This document shows, piece by piece, positions 37,784 to 42,026 of a stretch of DNA of 64,000 bases (position 1 is the stretch's first letter; every line of letters starts with the position of its first letter). This DNA comes from Telopea speciosissima (lineage: Eukaryota > Streptophyta > Magnoliopsida > Proteales > Proteaceae), in NCBI RefSeq assembly GCF_018873765.1, contig NC_057926.1, positions 36,316,946 through 36,380,945 of the forward strand, written 5' to 3'. The notes beneath the pieces are model-generated. The model was not told the origin of the DNA and did not search any database. It saw nothing but the letters and a program-made list of their open reading frames with translations. The position numbers and the translations under genes were made by a program.

Positions 37784-38323
37784 AACAAAATTTAATACTA
37801 ATGAATTACACAATCCGCCTATATATAGATATATTACAGAGCATATAACCGTGGAATAAATAGAATTCTAATTTTAGCAGCTGATAACATGAGAATTTTA
37901 TAGTGGTCATGACAAATTACTGATGCTGGAGGGGGAAAGAAGATTTAAGCTAGAGAAAAAGGATGCCGGGAGACCCTAGAATTAAGCTTAAACCCTAAAA
38001 TACAATACAAAATCTCTTCAGAAATGAATATTTGGAAGTCCCTATACCACCCTCTCCCCCCCCCCCCAAAAAAAAACAAAAAAACAAAAAAAAAAAAAAA
38101 AAAAAAAAAAACAAGAGATCATTCAACTAGAGAGGATCATAAAAGAGCATGGAGAAAAGTATAGAAAGGAAGCAGCACATAAATCTTTTACAAAAGGGAA
38201 AATTGCACAAGACTAATTACCTATGTCGAGTCGACGCTTAGCTGCTGGTTTCAGTTTCCATTTGATTTGAGAAACGGAAGAATGCACTACCTTCAATGCG
38301 TCGTCTAATTCTGAAACCTCCAT
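219..38323 (-). CDS. DUF4504/UPF0739 protein (C1orf74 homologue), 7 exons over 38 kb
   Basis: I assembled this gene by reading minus-strand exons and checking splice sites and phase. Coding exons: 38323-38221, 37706-37597, 31497-31348, 31238-31000, 13789-13679, 13598-13554, 378-219. They sum to 918 nt, exactly 305 codons plus a TAG stop, with no internal stop. The protein starts [13 protein letters not shown]. It contains [17 protein letters not shown] (about residues 43-59), [38 protein letters not shown] and [13 protein letters not shown], and ends [11 protein letters not shown] recognise this order as the plant C1orf74-like family (DUF4504); its biochemical role is unknown to me. No signal peptide or membrane segment is evident. 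Five introns are GT-AG, but intron 6 ends in GG (379-380). Introns 2, 4 and 6 are 6.1, 17.2 and 13.2 kb and packed with transposons. Family assignment is confident; expression and correct splicing are unproven. Confidence 0.85.
379..380 (-). other. Non-canonical GG splice acceptor of DUF4504 intron 6
   Basis: On the minus strand positions 380-379 read GG where phase and homology place the AG acceptor. One base change at 380 (plus-strand C instead of T) would explain it. The donor at 13553-13552 is a normal GT. Confidence 0.65.
873..1244. mobile_element. hAT-like MITE, 372 bp, 8-bp TSD
   Basis: Left end ATAGTTGTCAAGG and right end CCTTGACAACTATG form terminal inverted repeats, and both subterminal regions carry GCCTAGGCGAC-like motifs. 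A perfect 8-bp direct repeat ATGGAGGA flanks it (865-872 and 1245-1252). The 8-bp duplication fits the hAT superfamily. A shorter relative lies at 35928-36035. Confidence 0.8.
1245..3775. other. Intron 6 sequence without genes
   Basis: Non-coding intronic DNA. A degenerate GGTTTCGGTCGAAAC-rich stretch at about 2140-2230 resembles the ends of the hAT-like elements at 19-30 kb and 61 kb. There is a short TA repeat at 2110-2137, and a Tourist-like end (GGCCCCGTTTGGGTAGG) near 2420 without a clear partner. No supported reading frame. Confidence 0.6.
3776..4036 (+). repeat. 5' LTR of copia A plus primer binding site
   Basis: A TGTTA...TTACA segment of 261 bp, followed immediately by TGGTATCAGAAC (4037-4048), complementary to the 3' end of initiator Met-tRNA as in most plant copia elements. 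The LTR has a T/C-rich end. Confidence 0.75.
4452..7464 (+). pseudogene. Copia A gag-pol pseudogene, 5' part
   Basis: Gag starts [18 protein letters not shown] zinc knuckle is visible as [14 protein letters not shown] near 5220. Protease motif [14 protein letters not shown] follows near 5450, then the pre-integrase segment and integrase with [15 protein letters not shown] near 6290. RT reads [18 protein letters not shown] and [20 protein letters not shown] near 7200-7390, ending at KSLYGLK. Frameshifts and stops lie in gag (about 4625, 4798), at the protease boundary and in integrase and RT. A G-rich stretch at 5755-5787 disrupts the pre-integrase part. It is not functional; the family is certain, the lineage is not assigned. 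Confidence 0.88.
7465..10590. mobile_element. Solo LTR (Ty3/gypsy Tekay/Del-like), 5-bp TSD GAAAC
   Basis: This 3126-bp block interrupts the copia A RT codon series exactly (LYGLK / [10 protein letters not shown]). It starts TGTTAAATCC, ends GGGTGTGACA and is flanked by GAAAC on both sides (7460-7464 and 10591-10595). TG...CA ends and a 5-bp duplication are diagnostic of LTR-element integration. No gag or pol and no internal LTR pair are seen, so it is a solo LTR left by recombination. Long LTRs ending GGGTGTGACA are typical of Tekay/Del chromoviruses; that assignment is inferred. A possible TATA box (GTATAAATAC) is at 7775-7784, with AG-rich (7960-8040) and CT-rich stretches after it. Confidence 0.82.
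8602..8829. repeat. GC-rich tandem repeat (three units of 65-72 bp) in the solo LTR
   Basis: The motif CATGGACAG recurs at 8605, 8677, 8742 and 8814, giving units of 72, 65 and 72 bp. Each has the same internal order: CATGCAAGTG-like, CCCGAGAA, GATCT, GGTGGGAAGTCCGAGAGGG. The GC content is much higher than that of the surroundings. Open frames across it are a by-product of the repeat. Confidence 0.85.
10591..10925 (+). pseudogene. Copia A RT, 3' part after the solo LTR
   Basis: The RT frame resumes with [10 protein letters not shown]. It continues through the catalytic motif [11 protein letters not shown] near 10720 and [15 protein letters not shown], to [16 protein letters not shown]. Several stops or frame slips are present. 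Reading ends at the LINE junction near 10925. Confidence 0.85.
10926..12525 (+). mobile_element. RTE-type LINE 1 with 5' inversion
   Basis: From about 11235 the plus strand carries RTE-clade reverse transcriptase with [20 protein letters not shown]. It continues through a degenerate palm and a C-terminal region ([40 protein letters not shown]). It ends in the plant RTE tail ATGTAGCCGACCCCATTTAG with GAGTTGAGTTGAG. The block 10926-11232 encodes the stretch just upstream of this RT ([23 protein letters not shown]) but on the minus strand, so the 5' end is inverted. Stops are frequent; it is dead. It truncates copia A. Confidence 0.82.
12766..13401. mobile_element. hAT-like non-autonomous element, 636 bp, 8-bp TSD
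   Basis: The left end CATGGTTCAAAATTTCGCG and the inverted right end CCATAGTTTAAGATCTCGCG both run into CGATATATCG. A perfect GTTGTAAT flanks it (12758-12765 and 13402-13409). The interior is rich in AAATTTCGGTA repeats and has no coding capacity. It lies within intron 6, about 150 bp from exon 6. Confidence 0.82.
13554..13598 (-). CDS. DUF4504 exon 6 (45-nt micro-exon)
   Basis: A 45-nt exon read as [15 protein letters not shown] plus two bases. Its acceptor is AACTCCTGCAG and its donor GTAATT. Intron 5 is only 80 bp. Without this exon the frame to the terminal exon is lost. Confidence 0.75.
13679..13789 (-). CDS. DUF4504 exon 5
   Basis: A 111-nt exon with acceptor TTTGTTTCAG and donor GCAG/GTTTGT. 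It encodes [20 protein letters not shown] and [16 protein letters not shown]. The Gly-Trp junction with exon 4 is restored across the 17.2-kb intron 4, which strongly supports the gene model. Confidence 0.87.
13790..14607. other. Start of DUF4504 intron 4, no genes
   Basis: AT-rich intronic sequence next to exon 5. I see no coding frame with recognisable homology and no terminal repeats. Confidence 0.5.
14608..16083 (+). repeat. Probable SIRE/Maximus-like copia LTR remnant
   Basis: The block begins TGTTGGAATATTGCATACTG. It ends in a C-rich ATTCATCCCCCCTTGGTATCA junction, where TGGTATCAGAG (16084 on) would be the primer site. LTRs of 1-1.5 kb with CCCCCC just before the primer site are seen in the SIRE/Maximus lineage. 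Short GTCRACCGCC motifs repeat at 15229-15400. No internal coding region follows, and the second LTR is not found. Confidence 0.45.
16277..16541 (-). mobile_element. 5'-truncated Au-type SINE split by a foldback element
   Basis: Minus-strand Au SINE 3' sequence is seen as its complement (GTACCCAGTGCACAAGGCTC, then GGTCTGGGGAGGGTCA), with the terminal T-run as A9 at 16281-16289. The direct repeat ATGCCTTTGAGAT flanks it (16264-16276 and 16542-16554), a 13-bp target-site duplication. The foldback at 16336-16524 lies inside it. Confidence 0.7.
16336..16524. mobile_element. Mutator-like foldback MITE, 9-bp TSD
   Basis: The two halves are near-complete inverted repeats of about 83 bp. The left arm starts GGATTTGGATCCTCTATTGC and the right arm, reversed, GGATCTGGATCTTTTACTGC. 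Both continue into AGCTGCCCGGCAGGACCGTG and on to CCGCCTTACCCC. A 20-25 bp loop lies at about 16420-16442. It is flanked by GGTCTGGGG (16327-16335 and 16525-16533). The 9-bp duplication indicates a MULE-type transposase. Confidence 0.82.
16802..16927 (+). repeat. 5' LTR of copia B
   Basis: TGTTGTAATATTGGGCGTAA...AATCATCA, 126 bp, with TTATAAATAG as TATA box. Compared with the 3' LTR it lacks about 13 bp near the end, between AATCA repeats. Confidence 0.75.
17770..18720 (+). pseudogene. Copia B RT C-terminus and RNase H
   Basis: Starts in the RT palm at [14 protein letters not shown]. It continues [31 protein letters not shown] and [14 protein letters not shown], then the RNase H motifs [26 protein letters not shown] and [18 protein letters not shown] stop near 18141 and a frame loss near 18655 disable it. 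Without an RT N-terminus it cannot be active. Confidence 0.88.
18737..18875 (+). repeat. 3' LTR of copia B
   Basis: It repeats the 5' LTR from TGTTGTAATATTGGGTGTAA with a handful of substitutions and an extra TTCCTCTCAATCA near the end. Confidence 0.75.
22805..23139 (+). repeat. 5' LTR of copia C
   Basis: 335 bp, TGTTGAAATAGG...GCTGTTTACA, with TTATAAATAAAGGGG as TATA region. Multiple CTAGTCCTAG/AGGATTAGTCCT motifs form imperfect palindromes. Confidence 0.92.
23900..28238 (+). pseudogene. Copia C gag-pol (recently inactivated)
   Basis: Gag starts [15 protein letters not shown] at 23900, with a frame change near 24330. The zinc knuckle is damaged: [20 protein letters not shown] has Trp and Gly at two Cys positions. 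Protease has [15 protein letters not shown] near 24985. Integrase follows after a TAG at 25489, with [23 protein letters not shown] and [17 protein letters not shown] carries [32 protein letters not shown] and an intact [11 protein letters not shown] near 27295. RNase H ends [11 protein letters not shown] at 28238. Stops or slips occur near 26350, 26750, 27045, 27398 and 27840. Confidence 0.92.
28246..28609 (+). repeat. 3' LTR of copia C
   Basis: 364 bp, nearly identical to the 5' LTR but with one extra tandem 29-bp copy of the GATTAGGATTAGTCCTACTA unit (about 28290-28330). The first base is C instead of T. Confidence 0.92.
30436..30658 (-). repeat. 5' LTR of copia G
   Basis: Read on the minus strand it begins TGTCGGGCCATCAGCAGGGG and ends TTCTAATACTGTCACA, followed by primer site TGGTATTAGAG. 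It contains TTATAAAAGG as a likely TATA box and a short hairpin built from CACGATTAGAGAGA and its complement (30517-30560). Confidence 0.65.
31000..31238 (-). CDS. DUF4504 exon 4
   Basis: A 239-nt exon with acceptor TTTAGTGCAG and donor GTAATT. It starts [20 protein letters not shown], passes through a variable Ser/Asp-rich stretch and ends at TVPTLNG in phase 2. Intron 3, between exons 3 and 4, is only 109 bp. Confidence 0.85.
31348..31497 (-). CDS. DUF4504 exon 3
   Basis: A 150-nt exon of exactly 50 codons in phase 0 on both sides. The acceptor is GGCTTTCAG and the donor GTTGTT. It encodes [20 protein letters not shown] through [10 protein letters not shown], a conserved block of the family. 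Confidence 0.85.
32037..32172 (+). mobile_element. Au-type SINE, intact, 17-bp TSD
   Basis: A tRNA-like head has a B-box-like GGGTTCGATTCGGG (about 32059-32072). The Au core GGGGGTAAGGCTGCATACAT, GACCCTCCCCAGACCCTGCA and GCGGGAGCCT follows, with GCACTGGGTAAGCCC and a T-run at the end. The 17-bp direct repeat GTAGTTCACTTGAAACT is perfect at 32020-32036 and 32173-32189. It lies in intron 2 of DUF4504. A divergent relative is at 16277-16541, and a degenerate one is near 49735. Confidence 0.88.
32825..33220 (+). other. Unrecognised 131-codon open frame in intron 2
   Basis: An uninterrupted frame [17 protein letters not shown] to TYPNYYD, antisense to DUF4504, ends just before the RTE LINE 2 begins. 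I recognise no domain. The middle ([20 protein letters not shown]) and the charged helix-like tail ([16 protein letters not shown]) look coding-like. No promoter or splice context supports it. It may be a captured gene fragment or chance. Confidence 0.2.
33261..35525 (+). mobile_element. RTE-type LINE 2 (truncated, interrupted)
   Basis: RT fragments read [36 protein letters not shown] and an ADDIV palm. After an insertion at about 33724-34910 they continue as GECWAVKK-like and [13 protein letters not shown]. The 3' end ATGTAGCCAACCCCATTTAG, then AGGGATAAGGCTGAGTTGTT and a TTG run, is the characteristic RTE tail. Stops and slips are frequent. It is in intron 2 of DUF4504, antisense to the gene. 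Confidence 0.8.
33724..34910. mobile_element. About 1.19-kb non-coding insertion in RTE LINE 2
   Basis: The LINE frame breaks at GATGAAGTGGA and resumes at GAGAGGTACTCCGGAGTG. The inserted block has near-inverted ends (TATGATGTAG and CCTACATTA). A TATA-like CTATAAAAGC lies near 34049 and T/C-rich sequence follows. It is probably a solo LTR, but no clean 5-bp duplication is visible, so the class is uncertain. ORFs within it are short. Confidence 0.5.
35928..36035. mobile_element. hAT-like mini-MITE, 108 bp, 8-bp TSD
   Basis: The ends CATAGTTGTCAAGGCG and GCCTTGACAACTATG are inverted repeats, the same family as 873-1244. The flanks CTTGAAAT (35920-35927) and CTTCCAAT (36036-36043) agree at six of eight positions. 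A C-run and CT tract fill the loop. Confidence 0.75.
37597..37706 (-). CDS. DUF4504 exon 2
   Basis: A 110-nt exon between a TTGTTGGACAG acceptor and a GTTCTA donor. It completes the split Asp codon and encodes [19 protein letters not shown] followed by [17 protein letters not shown]. It ends in phase 0. Confidence 0.82.
37748..37781. repeat. (GA)17 microsatellite in intron 1 side of exon 2
   Basis: An uninterrupted GA dinucleotide run about 40 bp upstream (transcript sense) of DUF4504 exon 2. Confidence 0.95.
38053..38111. repeat. Poly-C/poly-A tract in intron 1
   Basis: A run of C passes into A-rich sequence with occasional C. It mirrors the T-to-G tracts at 121-175, 36598-36632 and 41425-41452. 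Confidence 0.9.
38221..38323 (-). CDS. DUF4504 exon 1 (start codon)
   Basis: The 103-nt coding exon opens with ATG at 38323-38321 ([20 protein letters not shown]). It runs to KRRLDI plus one base, then a GTAATT donor. An overlapping frame beginning METETSS stops after seven codons and is not used. A (GA)n tract lies about 27 nt upstream, in the presumed 5' UTR. Confidence 0.8.
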
Positions 38324-38346
38324 CCGGAAAATAAAAGGTTTGGGCA

Positions 38347-38349
<3 letters not shown>

Positions 38350-38379
<30 letters not shown>
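38350..38379. repeat. (CT)15 tract in DUF4504 5' UTR
   Basis: On the gene strand this is (GA)n about 27 nt upstream of the start codon. GA/CT tracts near transcription starts are common in plant promoters; a regulatory role here is only inferred. Confidence 0.85.
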
Positions 38380-38380
<1 letters not shown>

Positions 38381-38519
38381 AGCTTTGAACTGTCTCTCTA
38401 CTCAAATTGCAGGTCTTGCTTTGATATTTTGTTACGCAATTTAGGACAGAGTTTCCTTCACCCATGACGAATGTCAGCCACATTTTCGAGTCCGTCAGAT
38501 TAGAAACTAGAAACATTAA

Positions 38520-38746
38520 GGGCGCGTTTGGTAACGATCTCGGGAGCTGTTTTTCAAGCCCGGGAGTGTCTTGGGACCAGAAAAATGGAATCTAATGTTT
38601 GGCAAAATTGATTCTGATTTTCACTCCCAAGAACGAACCGGATACCAAAGTTGGTCACTCCCAAGATCAATTTTAGGGTAACTTAGAAAAAGATCATTTT
38701 ATCGAAGAACATCGTTCTCAGAACGGAATCGTTACCAAACACGCCC
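38520..38746. mobile_element. Tourist-like MITE upstream of DUF4504, TAA TSD
   Basis: The ends GGGCGCGTTTGGTAACGATC and, inverted, GGGCGTGTTTGGTAACGATT. The flank TAA occurs on both sides (38517-38519 and 38747-38749), as expected for PIF/Harbinger. It is 227 bp long and lies about 200 bp upstream of the DUF4504 start codon, so it is in or next to the promoter. Confidence 0.85.
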
Positions 38747-38849
38747 TAATAAATCTATGCCATCCAAATAAAGCACATGTGTTCTACCAAATAAAGCACA
38801 TGTGCTTGTTTGAGATACAATATAAACATGAATTTTTATCCGCTACTGC

Positions 38850-38934
38850 ACTCATCATGCGGTGCTGCAGGTGCCATGTATGCCATGTGGGGCCTGCTAT
38901 GCATACATGGCACCTGCAGCGCCGCACGATGAGT
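38850..38934. repeat. Long palindrome (hairpin)
   Basis: The left arm ACTCATCATGCGGTGCTGCA matches the inverted right arm ACTCATCGTGCGGCGCTGCA. Both continue through GGTGCCATGTATGC, with a short loop. A direct copy of GCAGGTGCCATGTGTGCCAT follows at 38946. Confidence 0.85.
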
Positions 38935-39048
38935 ACAACAACATTGCAGGTGCCATGTGTGCCATGTGGGGCCCATTGTGCATAATGATCCATATAAACA
39001 TACCTTGCACTAGAAAGTATACAATATGATATCATAGGTGTGTAGTTC

Positions 39049-41400
39049 GCCATATCAGCAATAACAACAAACTCAGTCTTTTCCAGTTACATGGATCTAA
39101 TTAAAACAACGCAAGGAAAACTAAGGTTTACAATAAAAAAAGGGGGATGAAGATATAGGGAAAAGAGGGGTGGAAAATGTAATGAGAAATGAAAAATGGC
39201 AATTGACAAATGAAAGATGAAAGATGAAAGTAAGAGGAAAGAGGTAGAGCCTAGCAAGTTAGGAGAATCTTAGCTAAATGGGGTCTGCTATATGGATCCT
39301 TGCCTTCCAATAGGCTCTATCTGAGGTCATACTTGGTACAAGACCTAGACTATGCATGTCCTTTCTCACAACTTCTCATGTGATCATTTTAGGCATGCCC
39401 CTAGCTCTTTTAGCTCCTTCAATCGAGAACGTATCACTCCTCCATGCTGGGGCTTCCCTAGGCCTCTGTTGAACATGACCATACCACCTCAAATGATTCT
39501 CTCAGAGCTTATCATTGATGGAAGCAACTCCCAAGTCAGCTCCAAAACATTCATTTCTTACTTTATCATTCCTAGTTTTTCCATAAATCCATCTTAACAT
39601 CTACATCTCTGCTACACCTAGCTTCTCAATATGACACTTTTTAACTACCCAACATTCTGTCCCATACATCATAGCCAATTGTACAACAGTCCTATAGAAC
39701 TTTCCTTTAAAGGCTGTTAAATGGGGTAGATAAAAAGGGGAAGATAATTTGTATGTTTACCATAAAACCCCAAAAATGATGGTTGCTTGGTTGCCATGGG
39801 ATTGTAAATTACCAAACAGCTTATGCAATAATTAATGTAGTTGTCGGCTACTGTAGCATGTGAATTCTCCCACCCCACTCTTCCTCAAAATCCTACCATT
39901 TTCGGTAGGACTTTGAGAAGGGAGGGGAAAGTGGCACTTAAACGTTAATGAAGCTGTAACCGGCACGATGGCACCATCCCTTCAACTTTGGAGTAAAACC
40001 TTTCTTGTGCGAAAGAGATAGAACCTGGAGGGTGGAGCTGCGAGTGATCATGGCTAGCCAGAAGAACCAGATGCGAGTGTCGTTCAGAACAGAGGAGTTC
40101 GCAATGACTTCTCACACTAGATCCAACAACGACTTCTTTGTTCGAATCCAGTGACTATTTGCAGCGGCGATCTTCAGCATTGATTCATTTGCACTAGAAG
40201 TAAATAATTGTTTAACTTGTATTCATTTGTAGTCGCTTTGTTCGCTTGAAGCTTTACCTCATATCATGAAAAAGAGAGACGACAATGCTAACAGAGGGTC
40301 GTAGGTTTTAATTTTTCTTGTTTCTACGTTTCTGAATTGGGTTGGAAATCAATGGTGGTTTACCAAACAAAATGATTAACATTGGTATCGTTTTTTTTCC
40401 TTTCATGTTATATGAATGAATGTACATAATTGTAGAATGAGCTTTTTGAATTTATCAAAAATAAATAAAATAAAAGAATGAGTTTTTGAAAATTTAAAAT
40501 CTTAGATCTAATTTTTTTGTTCAAAAAGGGCAAAAAAGATGGTGGAAGGTTGTTGAAGTGGCAATCTTCTCTTCTCTAATAAAAGTCATAATCGAATGGA
40601 AGGCCCTGTTGCAGCCGCGGGGGCTTACGAGTGGTATTGCAAAGAAGATGAGTCAGCCCTCTTTCGTCGGGTGGTGTTGCAAGGAAGAAGGGTGACTACC
40701 CTGTTTAGCTGGTCGTCTCTTTGAGGAGGAAGCAAAAGGAAGGAAAAGAGCTTAGAATTGATTATTTTATTTAATATGGGGCCCACAATTTCATCTTTCC
40801 CATCCTTCTAATTCCTTTCCTTTTTCTACCAAAATTAATAATTCCTTTCCTTTTTTATGTCTTTAAACCCCATGGCAAATGGGACCCACCCATTTTCATT
40901 TCTCACCCCTTTTTGCCCGCCAAACAAAGAGGCCATTTAAGCTTTAAAGTAATACATTGGTCACACAACACTCTGGATGCACCTCTCCACTTCATCCATC
41001 CCACTTTAATTCTTTGTGAAACATCATCCTCTATGCCCCCTTCTTTGTTTATGATTGACCTCAGATATCTAAAATAATCACTTTGTAGTATTTCTCTTTT
41101 CTCAATTCGCACCATGTCAATAGCCATCATAGTATGACTAAAATTACACATTGTATACTCTCTTCGTTCTACTAATCTTAAAGCCTCTTGTAGCCAAGGT
41201 TAATCTATTAATCCTTGCTTTTGTCTCATCCACCAAAATGATATCATTGGTGAAAAGTATACACCACAAGACCTCATCTTGAATGTTCTTGGTTAGGTCG
41301 TCCATGATAAGCGCAAATAGATAAGGGCTTAAGACTGATCCCTGATACAACTCAATCGTAATTGGGAATTCCTTTCCTTAAACTCTCACATATCTCAGTG
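39049..41400 (-). mobile_element. RTE-type LINE 3 (decayed, interrupted)
   Basis: On the minus strand the RT reads YQGSVLSPYLFALIMDDLTK and a mutated palm (LFTNDIILVDE in place of FADDI). It continues FKISRTKR and IQSDYFRYLRSIINKE, and DDVSQRIKVGWMKWRGASRV. After a 1.2-kb insertion come the C-terminal part and the RTE tail with CAACAAACTCAGTC near 39066. Several frames are lost. It lies upstream of the DUF4504 promoter. Confidence 0.78.
39713..40941. mobile_element. 1.23-kb insertion in RTE LINE 3, 8-bp TSD
   Basis: The LINE sequence is interrupted exactly between two copies of CTTTAAAG (39705-39712 and 40942-40949). The ends are only weakly inverted (GCTGTTAAATGGGG against CTTAAATGGCC, both leading to AAAAAGGGG). 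The 8-bp duplication suggests a hAT-like non-autonomous element. No coding frame is seen. Confidence 0.65.
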
Positions 41401-41799
41401 TAGTTCTCCATATTATACGGAGTTTTTTTTTTTTTTTTTGGAGGGGGTGGGGATTGGTCAATCTTATCCCTATTATCTCCATCTAATGCTTATATATAAC
41501 CTTTTGTCTTGTTGCAAATATACAATAGATAAAAATACAATATGATATCAGGGGTATGTAGTTCATTGGAGAAATTATAAGGATAAGTTTCCGCCATTTG
41601 TTTATCTTTACCGGATAAGAAAGTTGTGTCACTTAGTGAAGCGAACAATTATAGACGTTGGTGATCGAAGAAACCATTCTTCTTCTTCTTCTTCTTCTTC
41701 TTCTCTCTCTCTCTCTCTTTGAATGTCCGGCTTTGCAATAGAGAAGCATACAAGCACGACAATAGTTGGAAAAGGATCTGAAATTGAGGTTTTAGTTAG

Positions 41800-42014
41800 T
41801 GTAAAGTTGAGATCGGACTGAATAGTCGTGTATATTTTTCATTCAATGAAAACAAAGAAATATATACAAAGTACAATCGGTGAATCCCACGAATGAAGGG
41901 ATCACAAGAAAAAGAGATTTACATGAATTGGGAAACTAAGAAGATAAAAAGAGAAAGAAATATTGTGCAATATATGGGAGACGTGCACTGATTGGGATCC
42001 TCCCATTGAACCCG
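41800..42014 (-). repeat. 3' LTR of copia D
   Basis: About 215 bp. It ends (minus sense) ...TCTCAACTTTACA at 41800. The start is near TATTACGGGTTCAATGGGAG. Confidence 0.7.
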
Positions 42015-42026
42015 TAATACTCCACC

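Noticed and set aside
38238..38516. 92-codon frame ending METETSS over the DUF4504 start region
   Set aside because: It runs through the GA tract as an Arg-Glu repeat in the wrong frame; the true start is MEVSELDD at 38323.
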